Shown here: one piece after another, positions 40,206 through 52,264 of the stretch
How positions within the stretch are numbered: the first letter of the stretch is position 1
Layout: each line of letters begins with the position of its first letter
NCBI RefSeq assembly: GCF_000224145.3
Contig: NC_020166.2
Coordinates: forward strand, 3,766,948 to 3,830,947
Reading direction: 5' to 3'
DNA from: Ciona intestinalis
Taxonomy: Eukaryota > Chordata > Ascidiacea > Phlebobranchia > Cionidae
DNA length: 64,000 bases
Notes under the pieces: generated by a model
What the model saw: the letters and a program-made list of their open reading frames with translations, nothing else
What the model was told of the DNA's origin: nothing
The model's database searches: none
Program-made: the position numbers and the translations under genes

Positions 40206-40786
40206 TCCGAATAATTAAATAGTGGACGAGCATCAGTGTTTTCTTATATAACCAGCCAAACAGCCCAATCGTTGCAAATACTATGCACATAATACTGCAA
40301 ATAAAATGCAAATTAGCCTTGCCATATGCTGTGTGCGTTTGAGTGCCAAGACAAATGATTTCTCCAATTCCACATGTATAAGCGGAATTGAAACCGATAC
40401 TGTTGTGTAAACACAATCGCAAAATTTATTGGCTGTGCTTTCCAATTATAGATAAGCGCTTGTTTCTCATTGAATTGTTATTGCTATTTGTCGAACGGCC
40501 TGTGTTTAAGATAAAATATTAGATTAAGTTTAGCTCACAAGTTTAACCTATTGGTGTTGTATTGTTCGAAGTCATAAAGTCATAATTAAAGGACAGTTTG
40601 CATTCTAAAGGTAAATAAACATCCGCTGTAGCCTATGTGTAATGGACAACCAGAAAGGCAAACAGCAGTAAGTATGTATAATTGAATGCAGTTCATTATA
40701 ATTATGGAATTTAGAATTAGTAGCACATTCCGGGGAGTAGCGAATTTCAGAGTCGTTAAGAACAACTTTGCACTAAGTACTGCATA

Positions 40787-40978
40787 TATAGTAGGGCGGG
40801 GGAAAATATGATACCTTTTCATTATGTTTTCTTGTCCCATTTGGTAGTAAACAAAGAATTATAAAGCCGTACCCGCACGACTTATATAGATCGTTGTTTA
40901 ATTGTATAAAACACGATCCGGATATTGTGATATTATGTGCTAAAAGTGTCCCGTCTTTCCGCACCCCACAACAGTATA
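40787..40978. mobile_element. TAGTAGGGTGGGG MITE
   Basis: Left end tatagtagggcgggggaaaa, right end gtcccgtctttccgcacccc. The duplicate copy is at 44498-44690. Confidence 0.8.
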
Positions 40979-41081
40979 CTATTAACCATGAACGGTCGCG
41001 CAAACTTTTAAAAGAATACATCGGGTTATATGCAAAAGAGTTTCGGAAACCCCGGCTACTTAATAGAAACACACCTAAACC

Positions 41082-41600
41082 TAGCGCCGTGGCAAAGTAT
41101 TTAGCGCGCCTGCCTCTTATACCCAGAGGTAATGGATTTAAGGCTCGTGGCTGCTATCATTGCGGGCGTATATATCCTTGGGCAAGAGACTTAACGGCAA
41201 TTGCTCCAACCCAGTGGCCACTCATGGGTTATTCAAATTATCAGATGGTCACACGTAAAAATAATGAAAAAATCCAAAAAAACTAATTACCTTCAAAGTA
41301 ACATACTTGGTAACTCCTAAGCTGGCACGAGGTGTATGAAACAGAACACCCGTGTTCATAAAATCTGAGGTAGTTTTAGGGTCACGATTGTTTGTTTTGA
41401 CAACTTCTGTTTCAATTGGACTTTTAACGTAAACTTTTTTACTAGAATGCACATTCCAAGAACTGTCGTTTTCTAGCCATGAGAGGATAAAGTAAATTAC
41501 ATTCATTCATTCATTCATTCATTCATTCATTCATTCATTCATTCATTCATTCATTCATTCATTCATTCATTCATTCATTCATTCATTCATTCATTCATTC
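41082..41600 (+). mobile_element. SINE with extra internal segment and (ATTC)n tail
   Basis: Head tagcgccgtggcaaagtatt, body gctccaacccagtggccact, tail gagaggataaagtaaattac followed by about 100 bp of attc repeats. About 100 bp not found in other copies is inserted before the ctgtcgttttctagcc motif. The duplicate is at 44795-45269, with a shorter tail. Confidence 0.82.
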
Positions 41601-42175
41601 AATAGTACACTTCAGTTTACTACACATAAACTTTACAGAAACTAAGAGGACTATTGACACAAACAATACAAAATTAAAATTCATTGTTTTATAAATGGAA
41701 TTTTGTATTTCGACTAAAATTCTTAGAACATGAGCCTGCTTTGGATGTTTGCATTTGTAAATAAATTTAATTTATTTTGCCTAGTGTATTATAAGATGGA
41801 CATTGGCCTATACTCAATACACTGAGTACTTGTACGTGTGTACTGTGCGTGAGTGTAATTTCGCACATGACTAATACTCTGTGACCGTAAAACATAGTTG
41901 AATTTTTATAAAATATAATGAAACTTTTCTTGTTTTGCTATCAAGGACATTTCATTCGTTTCCTTGTTGAACTGTTACTGAGGACTGACTTACCACAAGT
42001 GATAAATAGATTATTTAATTCCAAACAAAAGATAAAAGTGTCACAGAATAAAAGTGTTTTATTCGTTGCAAAGGCAGTCGATATAAATGGAAAATAATAT
42101 GACCAATAAGAAAAACACACGTTTTTTCGCAACATTACGAATATCTGCTTGTTTAACACATTGAGGTTTACAGCA

Positions 42176-42462
42176 NNNNNNNNNNNNNNNNNNNNNNNNN
42201 NNNNNNNNNNNNNNNNNNNNNNNNNNNNNNNNNNNNNNNNNNNNNNNNNNNNNNNNNNNNNNNNNNNNNNNNNNNNNNNNNNNNNNNNNNNNNNNNNNNN
42301 NNNNNNNNNNNNNNNNNNNNNNNNNNNNNNNNNNNNNNNNNNNNNNNNNNNNNNNNNNNNNNNNNNNNNNNNNNNNNNNNNNNNNNNNNNNNNNNNNNNN
42401 NNNNNNNNNNNNNNNNNNNNNNNNNNNNNNNNNNNNNNNNNNNNNNNNNNNNNNNNNNNNNN
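42176..42462. other. Assembly gap (287 N)
   Basis: The partner copy shows only about 85 bp in this interval (about 45849-45934), so the gap size is overestimated. Confidence 0.9.
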
Positions 42463-42784
42463 TTTTATATTGGGAAAAATCGCTCATGGGTTTTAAACGT
42501 TTCCGTGTAAACCAGAGGTTTTGTGGTGCTTTTATTCCGTATTTAATTCATGTGCACTGAAATTATAATCGAGGACGTGTTATGGTTGGTCCACCTCCAA
42601 AACAAAACGCTGATTTAACATTTGGGAAAGGCGTTTGCCGAAACCTATTTTAGTTTATAGGCAGACATAAAGTTGTGACGTGAAAATAACTCAAGTTGTG
42701 TGTGACTTGTATTTACGTCTTTGGCCATGTTTATGTGTTGAAATTTGCTCTGTAGTCTGGAAATCACGGTGTGTTTACTTGCAG

Positions 42785-43098
42785 TGCTGGTTGGGCCAAG
42801 CCTACAGAGTTTATATTGAGCCTACTCGGTTACGTCATTGGCGCCGGTAATTTATGGAGGTTTTCATATCTTTGCTTCAAGAACGGAGGAGGTGAGTACA
42901 TATATAATCTTAGTCTAATATGATAGGTAATAGTTCTATGTATGAATACACCCACAACTTTTTTCGGGAGCATTTTTGATACCGTATCTAATATCAGCGT
43001 GTTTCATTTCATTACCGCTATACATGTTCGAAGTAGGTCTTGGTCAATTTACCCAAAAGGGGAGGTTAGCGGCGTGGGAAAGACTGCCAATCATGAAG
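42785..43098 (+). CDS. SLC6 transporter exons, duplicate copy (partial)
   Basis: Exons 42785-42891 and 42971-43098 encode the same TM1-TM2 segments as 46256-47056 ([32 protein letters not shown]). In copy 2 a solo LTR lengthens the intron between them. The next exon is not found before the gap at 43165. It is most likely the alternative haplotype of the gene at 46256-51849, not a second gene. Confidence 0.75.
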
Positions 43099-43164
43099 GT
43101 ATCTGTTTAAATAATTGGGCACATAGCGAATATCATCTCATATTGCTTAAAGAGAGAAACCCAC

Positions 43165-43664
43165 NNNNNNNNNNNNNNNNNNNNNNNNNNNNNNNNNNNN
43201 NNNNNNNNNNNNNNNNNNNNNNNNNNNNNNNNNNNNNNNNNNNNNNNNNNNNNNNNNNNNNNNNNNNNNNNNNNNNNNNNNNNNNNNNNNNNNNNNNNNN
43301 NNNNNNNNNNNNNNNNNNNNNNNNNNNNNNNNNNNNNNNNNNNNNNNNNNNNNNNNNNNNNNNNNNNNNNNNNNNNNNNNNNNNNNNNNNNNNNNNNNNN
43401 NNNNNNNNNNNNNNNNNNNNNNNNNNNNNNNNNNNNNNNNNNNNNNNNNNNNNNNNNNNNNNNNNNNNNNNNNNNNNNNNNNNNNNNNNNNNNNNNNNNN
43501 NNNNNNNNNNNNNNNNNNNNNNNNNNNNNNNNNNNNNNNNNNNNNNNNNNNNNNNNNNNNNNNNNNNNNNNNNNNNNNNNNNNNNNNNNNNNNNNNNNNN
43601 NNNNNNNNNNNNNNNNNNNNNNNNNNNNNNNNNNNNNNNNNNNNNNNNNNNNNNNNNNNNNNNN
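43165..43664. other. Assembly gap (500 N)
   Basis: Separates the two copies of the SLC6 5' region. Confidence 0.95.
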
Positions 43665-43684
43665 TCCTTANATTATATAGGACT

Positions 43685-43882
43685 AATAGGGTGGGAAAGA
43701 TGGGACACCTTTAGCACATAATATCCAAATATCCTAATTGTGTTTTATTTAAACAATTAACNACGCTCTATGGGAGTTGTGAGGATACGGTTTTATATTT
43801 AATTGAATTTTCTTTGATTACTACCTAATGTGAGGAGGAAATGGAATGATAAGGTGTCCCATCTTCCCCCACCTTACTATAT
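43685..43882. mobile_element. TAGTAGGGTGGGG MITE (duplicate of 40008 copy)
   Basis: Same insertion as 40008-40205, with right end cttcccccaccttactata. Confidence 0.82.
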
Positions 43883-44497
43883 CCGAATAATTAAATAGTG
43901 GACGAGCATCAGTGTTTTCTTATATAACCAGCCAAACAGCCCAATCGTTGCAAATACTATGCACATAATACTGCAAATAAAATGCAAATTAGCCTTGCCA
44001 TATGCTGTGTGCGTTTGAGTGCCAAGACAAATGATTTCTCCAATTCCATTTGTATAAGCGGAATTGAAACCGATACTGTTGTGTAAACACAATCGCAAAA
44101 TTTATTGGCTGTGCTTTTCAATTATAGATAATCGCTTGTTTCTCATTGAATTGTTATTGCTAATTTGTCGAATGGCTTGTGTTTAAGATAAAATATTAGA
44201 TTAAGTTTAGCTCACAAGTTTAACCTGTTGATGTTGTATTGTTCGAAATCATAATTTTTAAAGGACAGTTTACATTCTAAAGGTAAATAAACATCCGCTG
44301 TACGTGTAATGGACAATCAGAAAGACAAACAGCAGTAAGTATGTATAATTGAATGCAATTCATTATATTTATGGAATTTATAATTAGTAGCACATCCCGG
44401 GAAGCTTTGTTATATCATGATCACCTCCAGGGTCTCCTAACCTGGGGGAGTAGCGAACTTCAGAGTCGTTAAGAACAACTTTGCACTAAGTACTGCA

Positions 44498-44690
44498 TAT
44501 ATAGTGGAGCGGGGAAAGATATGATAACTTTTCATTATGTTTTCTTGTCCTATTTGGTAGTAAACAAAGAATTATAAAGCCGTACCCGCACGACTTATAT
44601 AGATCGTTGTTAATTGTATAAAACACGATCCGGATATTGGGATATTATGTGCTAAAGGTGTCCCGTCTTTCCGCACCCCACTACAGTATA
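44498..44690. mobile_element. TAGTAGGGTGGGG MITE (duplicate of 40787 copy)
   Basis: Same insertion as 40787-40978, with small differences. Confidence 0.8.
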
Positions 44691-44794
44691 CTATTAACCA
44701 TGAACGGTTGCGCAAACTTTTAAAAGAATACATCGGATTATATGCAAAAGAGTTTCGGAAACCCCGGCTACTCAATAGAAACACACCTAAACCT

Positions 44795-45269
44795 AGCGCC
44801 GTGGCAAAGTATTTAGCGCGCCTGCCTCTTATACCCAGAGGTAATGGATTTAAGGCTCGTGGCTGCTATCATTGCGGGCGTATATATCCTTGGGCAAGAG
44901 ACTTAACGGCAATTGCTCCAACCCAGTGGCCACTCATGGGTTATTCAAATTATCAGATGGTCACACGTAAAAATAATGAAAAAATCCAAAAAAACTAATT
45001 ACCTTCAAAGTAACATACTTGGTAACTCCTAAGCTGGCACGAGGTGTATGAAACAGAACACCCGTGTTCATAAAATCTGAGGTAGTTTTAGGGTCACGAT
45101 TGTTTGTTTTGACAACTTCTGTTTCAATTGGACTTTTAACGTAAACTTTTTTACTAGAATGCACATTCCAAGGACTGTCGTTTTCTAGCCACGAGAGGAT
45201 AAAGTAAATTACATTCATTCATTCATTCATTCATTCATTTATTCATTCATTCATTCATTCATTCATTCA
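44795..45269 (+). mobile_element. SINE (duplicate of 41082 copy)
   Basis: Same insertion as 41082-41600. The attc tail is about half as long and contains one attt unit. Confidence 0.82.
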
Positions 45270-46255
45270 ATAGTACACTTCAGTTTACTACACATAAACT
45301 TTACAGAAACTAAGAGGACTATTGACACAAACAATACAAAATTAAAATTCGTTGTTTTATAAATGGAATTTTGTATTTCGACTAAAATTCTTAGAACATG
45401 AGCCTGCTTTGGATGTTTGCATTTGTAAATAAATTTAATTTATTTTGCCTGGTGTATTATAAGATAGATATTGGCCTATACTCAATACACTGAGTACTTG
45501 TACGTGTGTACTGTGCGTGAGTGTAATTTCGCACATGACTAATACTCTGTGACCGTATAACATAGTTGAATTTTTATAAAATATAATGAAACTTTTCTTG
45601 TTTTGCTATCAAGGACATTTTATCCGTTTCCTTGTTGAACTGTTACTGAGGACTGACTTACCACAAGTGATAAATAGATTATTTATTTCCAAACAAAAGA
45701 TAAAAGTGTCACTTAATAAAAGTGTCTGCAGTTTTATTCGTTGCAAAGGCGTCGATATAAATGGAAAATCATATGACCAATAAGAAAAACACACGTTTTT
45801 TTGCAACATTACGAATATCTGCTTGTTTAACACATTAAGGTTTACAGCATTAATGCCCATTTTGTCATCAGTTGTTTATCTTCGCTTTTTCCGTTTTTTT
45901 TAAACTTAATTTCACATCATGACTCGAATTAATTTTATATTGGGTAAAATCGCTCATGGGTTTTAAACGTTTCCGTGTAAACCAGAGGTTTTGTGGTGCT
46001 TTTATTCCATATTTAATGCATGTGCACTGAAATTATAATCGAGGACGTGTTATGGTTGGTCCACCTCCAAAACAAAACGCTGATTTAACATTTGGGTGAA
46101 GGCGTTTGCCGAAACCTATTTTAGTTTATAGGCAGACATAAAGTTGTGACGTGAAAATAACTCAAGTTGTGTGTGACTTGTATTTACGTCTTTGGCCATG
46201 TTTATGTGTTGAAATTTGCTCTGTAGTCTGGAAATCACGGTGTGTTTACTTGCAG

Positions 46256-49200
46256 TGCTGGTTGGGCCAAGCCTACAGAGTTTATATTGAGCCTACTCGG
46301 TTACGTCATTGGCGCCGGTAATTTATGGAGGTTTTCATATCTTTGCTTCAAGAACGGAGGAGGTGAGTAAATCTAAACTTAGTGTAGGAGCTAGGGTTTA
46401 GCTCGAACGCGGCTGCAGTTTTAGCCGTATAAGAAATAAGCGACTGATGTCTATAACTTATTTAATGCTCTCCACTTGATGAATATATACAGATGTATTG
46501 ACGATAACACAAATCATAAACGATAGCCAGATTCCAACAATAACCAAAAATAACAGCCACAGCAACCAGATAGAGTCAAAGAGATCCACAGAGAGAGACA
46601 GCCAGAGAGAGAGAGAGAGTGAGTTTAAAAAACAGTTATGTTCAGTCGCTAACAAATAGAATATTGTTAATAGCTGAACACATAATAACTAAATCTTAAA
46701 CAGTTACACTAAAATGGCGATGCTCACAGAACCATGCAAAAACATATACTGAAACGCAGACTAGAGAGACTGCGTTCGCATAACGAAGACAGGAGAAAGG
46801 CAATAAATAAGCCAGTCAGACGGTGGCGCTAGACAGTCAGTAAAATAGTAATTGTTGGAGTTAACACTTAGTCTAATATAATAGGTAATAGTTCTATGTA
46901 TGAATACACCCACAACTTTTTTCGGGAGCATTTTTGATACCGTATCTAATATCAGCGTGTTTCATTTCATTACCGCTATACATGTTCGAAGTAGGTCTGG
47001 GTCAATTTACCCAAAAGGGGAGGTTAGCGGCGTGGGAAAGACTGCCAATCATGAAGGTATCTGTTTAAATAATTGGGCACATAGCGAATATCATCTCATA
47101 TTGCTTAAAGAGAGAAACCCACCAGTTTAAATAAGATTAATACAATTTGTATGTGGATTGGGTATGTTTAAAGGCAAGCACTGCATGAGTTGCAAAGAAT
47201 TTTAAACCATAATAAATCTTTGATTCACACTGATTAGTGTTGCCACGCCTATATGGAAATATCATTATATACCAAATCCATGTTTTATGAATTTTTTTTA
47301 GAAGTAGTTTAGAAACTGAAAACGGTCAAAGTTTCTTATGGGATGTCACATGCATTGTCGGACAGCGTTTTGTTTTACTCTGTATCATTTTGTTTTCACG
47401 CGATTTTTTTAAAAGCTGTTTCGTTTTTTGAAACTTCGATAGTTCTTTTAGACCCCATTTGAGCATCTCCATCTATATAAAATGTTCCATTTTACGTTAG
47501 TGTATGCCCCTATACATGGTAGCGTATTTATTTTCTGATTAAATAATTTTGAATAAAATATAACAACTTGTATGTTAAGGGAATTGGTTACGCCACTGTT
47601 TTCATTACCGCATTGGGAATGATACCATTTATGGGAATAATGTCTTGGGCAATATTATACCTTGGACATTCATTGACAACTGGCCCTCTTCCATGGACAA
47701 CTTGTGGTAGGTATATTCTGCAACAGGTGACGCGCAACTGACATACATGCGTTCTATTAATATTTGCAGATAACGATTGGAATACCAAATCGTGTACAAT
47801 TCTGGGTAATATCACAAATGAAGGCATATTCTTGCAGGATTCATTGCCGCAAGTACAATTCTGGAGGTGAAATCAAAGTGTTCATGTATAGTAGGGTGGG
47901 GAAGATGTGACACTTTTCGAACATAATATCTAAATATCCTGATTGGATTTTAAACAACTATAACAACGCTCTATGGGAGTCGTGGGTATACGGTTTTATA
48001 ATTCTTTGAATTTTCTTTGTTTACTACCAAATGGGTAAAGAAAATAGAATGAAAATGTTTCTTATCGGGTTATTAATGAGATAAAAAAATAATAGGCGTA
48101 ACAGGAAGCAAACCATATATAGTAGGGTGGGGGAAGATGAGACACCTTTCACACATATTAACCAAATATCCTGATCGTGTTTTAAACAATTAACAACGAT
48201 CTATAGAAGCCGTGAGGATAAAATTTTATAAAAAATCGTTGATTGTTTGTTTACTACCAAATTGGAGGAGAAAATAGAATGAAAAGGTGTCCCATCTTCC
48301 CACAAATTCACCAGTTAACCTCAAGTGTAAACTATAGAAACTACGTCCTGAGACTTTCTTATCCATACAATGAGAATTTCAACTGGCAAATGGTGCTGTG
48401 TTCATTGGGGGCATTAACTTCAATCTATAGCGTCGTTGCAAAAGGAGTGAAAATTAGTGGAAAGGCAAGTTAGTTATAGTTGTTAGTTATATCCGTGTTG
48501 TTCGGTGCTACGTAGTAAGTCAAAACTTTTTGCGTACTCCTATTGTCAAAGTGGGTAGACATGTAGCTTCTCCATGAATAAAAAATTTAAAAAATATCCT
48601 ATTTTACCCCGTGTCCCAACTTACTTCACCATATTATATAGTAGAGTGGGGAAGATGGGACACCTTTAGCACATAATATCTAAATATCCGGATCGTGTTT
48701 TAAACAATTAACAACGGTCTATGGGAGTCGCGAGGATACGATTTTATAATTCTCTGAATGTTCTTTGTTTACTACCAAATGGGACATAAAAAAGGTGTCC
48801 CATCTTCCCCCACCCTACTATATATCAAGAGATGACCTGCCGTATAAATTTTCTTAATAAAATCATTTACATTTTTATACCCAGGTTGTTTACTTCACTG
48901 CCACATTCCCATACCTTATATTATGCGTGCTGTTTGTGAGGGGAGTTACATTAGAAGGAGCTTCCGATGGAATGAGACAACTTTTCGTTCCAGATTTTAA
49001 ACGTCTTCTTTCACCCCAGGTAGTTACTAATTCGATCTTAGAATAAAAATCATTTTAATTTTTCGACCAGATCATTTAAAACAATCGTATAGTATGGTGG
49101 GAGAAGATAGGACAACTTTAGCACATGATATTTAAATATCCTGATCGTGTTTTAAACAATTAACAACGGTCTATGGGAGTCGTGAGGACACGGTTTTATA

Positions 49201-51849
49201 ATTCTTTCAACGTTCTTTGTTTACTGCCAAATGCAACTAGAAAATAAAATGAAAAGATGTCCCATATTCCCTCACCCTACTATACATTATGTTTCAAAAC
49301 ACCTTGTAGGTTTGGGTTGAAGCAGCATCACAGGCCATGTACACATTTGGAATATGTAACTCCGGATTGACAGCATTTGGAAGTTTTAATCGTCGTCGCA
49401 ACAATTTCTTTAAGTTCGTACTATTTTGTTGATTTTACACGAATTTTGATTTTGCACTTATAGTTGAATTTATGTTATTGGCAATCACAATTTAACTTAA
49501 ATTGATGAACTTGAGTCTTAATTAGCTCCATTAAGCATTTTATTTCTAGACAAGCAATTTTCGTTATACCAGCCGGATGTCTTACATCAATATTCATGGG
49601 TTTGATAACGTTTAGCTTTCTTGGACATATTGCTCATGTCAATAAAGTGGATATTATCAATGTCCTCAGTTCAGGTAGGCAAGGCATATTTGCTGTTCGT
49701 AATCTCTACTAGTTTTAATCGTATCTTATGACTGGCAGCATGGAAAGCTAGGAAAGATGGATTTGGTGTGTTAAAACAGATTGTAGCCTATATGTGTTTA
49801 TAATTGCGGTTTTAATTTAGGGCCTGGGCTTGTTTTTCAAATTTATCCATATGGGTTGAGTCTGTTGCCCATTCCTCAACTCTGGTCAGCTTTGTTCTTT
49901 TTAATGTTTTATCTTGTTTGCATCGACACAGCGGTAAGTTAATTGTGGTTTTTATAGTTTGTTCTTATTATTTATGTACATACCGAAGTTTGTGTTAACG
50001 TAACTGAACTAGACATGTCTTATACTCTATCTTAGCGTGTATTTCAAGCGCTAAGCTAGACAATTTTATGTCCGCTTAAAGCGCAAGATAGTTGACGGAT
50101 CGGGTGGGTATTTATCTGTAACATACTGTGTTTTACATTCCTTTTTAAGTTCGGAGAGTTTGAAGGCATGATGGTGATCATTGGTGATGCTTTTCCTAAG
50201 TTTGTTTCTAACACTAAAAATCGTTTGTTGACTTGCGCAACACTGGCTGGATTTCTTTACCTTTCCTGTTTTATGTTTCTCAACAAGGTAACTTATATGT
50301 TGTAGTGTGTTCCTTTTTTACTTGAAGGAATTGGAATTTATACGTAATACAATTGAGGTGTGAATCTGTTTCTTTTTATTGAGATATATATGTACATAAA
50401 GTAGGGTGGGAGAAGATGGTACACCTTTAAACTCTATTTTCTGGTCCCATTTGGTAGTAAACAAAGAACATTCAAAGAATTATAAAACTATATCCTCACG
50501 ACTCCCATAGACCGTTGTTAATAGATATTATGCGATAAAGGTGTCCCACCTTCCACCACCCTACTATACTCAGTTCCAACAGAACCAATTATTGTTTACC
50601 AATTCTTCATACAAAGTAAAAATACCAATTCTACATACAAAGTAAAAATACCAATTCTTCATACAAAATACAGTAGGTGCCTTTTTAAAACTGTTTAGAT
50701 GCCTTTTTAAAACTGCATTTTTTCCGTTTGTGAATTGCAAAATAACCCCCTGTGTATTTTAATACATTATCTTGAAATGTTATCAACTAATAACGTTGGG
50801 ATAGTACAAACCAATGGTAACACCGAAAAAACGTTATAAATTTTAATTTTTGAAGTATTGGACAATATGTATTTTAACTTTCCCACTATACTATATGCCC
50901 TTTCGTTACAGGATTCTTTATACATTTTCGAATTGATCAATTTTTACGGAGGATCTGGTATCTGTCTTCTGTGGTCAGCACTTTGGGAGTCTATTGCAGT
51001 TGGTTGGTTTTGGAACGCTGATAAATTTGCAATCGACTTTAAATACATGACTGGCACCACTCTTTCTATATACTTTAAGTACTGCTACAAGTTATTGATA
51101 CCAACTATATCAGCGGTACGTTCAAAAGTTGATTCCTTAATTGTGTTTCTCGGTATACTATAAATGTAACGTTGTTTAAAATTAAAACAAGTATTCATAC
51201 ATGCTTTGTAACAAAACACCAAACAATTGATAATACGGATTGGGGTACAATAGGGACATGGAAAAATAGTTTTATAAGGTACTATAATAAAGTCCTAAAC
51301 CCATTGATGTTCCAGGCAACTCTGATATTCTATTGTATCAAATGGGAACCACTTAAAGTTGGTGATTATGTTTATCCATGGTGGGCAAATGGAATTGGTT
51401 GGATACTTTCTCTCTCATCTATTTTATGGATACCCGGAGTTGCTTGTTATGTAATGGTTCGTGGTAATGGTACTTTATCAGAGGTAAGTTATATATTTTT
51501 GTCATATAGTAGGGTGGGAGAAGATGGGACACCTTTTCATTCTATTTTCTCAACCCATTTAGTAGTAAACAAAGAACATTCAAAGAGTTATAAACCCGTT
51601 TCCTTACGACTCTCATAGGCCAATTGTTTAAAACACGATCAAGATATTTATATATTATGTGTTAAAGGTGGCCCGTATCCCCCCACCCTTACTATATATT
51701 CTGTTTGTATTGTAATTTGAAAGAAAAGTATTAACCTAGAAAAATTGTATCAACAGAGATTCAAAGAGGGCATTAAATGGGGCATCGAGGAAAAACATGT
51801 TAAAGAAATAAATGTTGAGGTTGAAGAATTGCAGGATTTGAACGCCTGA
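46256..51849 (+). CDS. SLC6-family sodium-coupled transporter, 5' incomplete
   Basis: Member of the Na+/Cl- dependent neurotransmitter and amino-acid symporters. Thirteen visible exons give 555 in-frame codons: 46256-46362, 46929-47056, 47580-47706, 47770-47866, 48338-48464, 48885-49019, 49310-49413, 49550-49674, 49821-49933, 50150-50287, 50912-51115, 51316-51483, 51757-51849. TM1 reads [18 protein letters not shown], with Gly where monoamine carriers have Asp, so an amino-acid-type substrate is likely. Then MFEVGLGQF (TM2), the extracellular [10 protein letters not shown] cysteine pair with an NIT sequon, the [10 protein letters not shown] and VRGVTLEGA motifs, [14 protein letters not shown], and [10 protein letters not shown]. 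The family is usually 600 or more residues. The first exon begins inside a codon, so the N-terminal exon is missing from view. Exon 5 ends at a GC donor (gaaag|gcaagt). Six MITEs sit in its introns. The subfamily is not assigned. Confidence 0.9.
46383..46866. mobile_element. Solo LTR of an LTR retrotransposon
   Basis: A 484 bp insert begins TGTAGGAG and ends GTTAACA, flanked on both sides by the 5 bp repeat CTTAG (46378-46382, 46867-46871). The paired copy at 39989-43164 has the uninterrupted site with a single cttag. No internal coding region remains, so this is a solo LTR, a fossil insertion. Family not determined. It is young, because only one of two near-identical copies carries it. Confidence 0.82.
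47130..47570. repeat. Intronic spacer with diverged dispersed repeat
   Basis: Contains ttttcacgcgattttttta then gaaacttcgatagttctttt, a motif chain also seen at about 58757-58830. It is a diverged copy of a longer repeat family; borders uncertain. Confidence 0.4.
47887..48072. mobile_element. TAGTAGGGTGGGG MITE
   Basis: Left end tatagtagggtggggaagat; the right end is degenerate (atgtttcttatcgggtt). Intron after SLC6 exon 4. Confidence 0.78.
48118..48310. mobile_element. TAGTAGGGTGGGG MITE
   Basis: Left end tatagtagggtgggggaaga, right end aaggtgtcccatcttcccac. The right end lies about 30 bp from the acceptor of SLC6 exon 5. Confidence 0.8.
48637..48823. mobile_element. TAGTAGGGTGGGG MITE
   Basis: Left end tatagtagagtggggaagat, right end cttcccccaccctactata. 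Nearly perfect ends; a likely recent copy. Confidence 0.88.
49088..49284. mobile_element. TAGTAGGGTGGGG MITE
   Basis: Left end tatagtatggtgggagaaga, right end atattccctcaccctactat. Intron before SLC6 exon 7; its right end is about 25 bp from the acceptor. Confidence 0.86.
50399..50569. mobile_element. TAGTAGGGTGGGG MITE
   Basis: Left end agtagggtgggagaagatgg, right end ccttccaccaccctactata. Confidence 0.83.
51505..51696. mobile_element. TAGTAGGGTGGGG MITE
   Basis: Left end tatagtagggtgggagaaga, right end cccccacccttactata. It lies in the last SLC6 intron. Confidence 0.86.
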
Positions 51850-51974
51850 TGTTATAGTTCACACAACAATTGTTCTTGTTGTTTTCCTTTGCTATTATAT
51901 ATACGGCATCTTAATTTTCGGCACTCATATGTACAGTTTTACATATCTTGGCTAAAATCAAACCAAAATGACTA

Positions 51975-52160
51975 TATAGTAGGGTGGGGGAAGATGGGAC
52001 ACATTTTTATTCCATTTTTTCGTCTCATTTGGTAATAACCAGAAGAATTCCAAAAACGCTTCTTCACGACTCCCATAGACCGTTGTTAAATGTTTAAAAC
52101 ACGATCAGGATATTTATATATTAAGTGCTACAGGTGTCCCATCTTACCCCAACCTTATAT
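51975..52160. mobile_element. TAGTAGGGTGGGG MITE
   Basis: Left end tatagtagggtgggggaaga, right end gtgtcccatcttaccccaac. Just past the SLC6 stop codon. Confidence 0.84.
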
Positions 52161-52264
52161 ACATTTTTAGTCAAATGTCTTGTTTGTCTTTTGTCACAAT
52201 TTTTTCCGCATCTCTCAATTATCACACTGTAGGCTTTAGACTTAAATCATATCATAATGTATTG

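Larger units (their letters stand above)
39989..43164. repeat. Near-identical duplicated segment, copy 1
   Basis: Matches 43665-47122, including two MITEs, one SINE and two SLC6 exons. Differences are scattered SNPs and small indels, a different (ATTC)n length, an internal N run, and absence of the solo LTR present in copy 2. Confidence 0.88.
43665..47122. repeat. Near-identical duplicated segment, copy 2
   Basis: Partner of 39989-43164; continuous with the rest of the SLC6 gene. Includes the MITEs at 43685-43882 and 44498-44690, the SINE at 44795-45269 and the solo LTR at 46383-46866. Confidence 0.88.

Noticed and set aside
40201-40422. 73-codon minus frame conserved at 43877-44098
   Set aside because: Conservation is explained by the segmental copy; the frame starts in a MITE end and has no coding signature or splice context.
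41502-41600. CRISPR-like or functional repeat array
   Set aside because: It is the attc microsatellite tail of a SINE, with no spacers.
42785-43098. A second, separate SLC6 gene
   Set aside because: Near-identical to the 46256 copy including flanking repeats, ends at a gap, and has no further exons; an unmerged haplotype is simpler.
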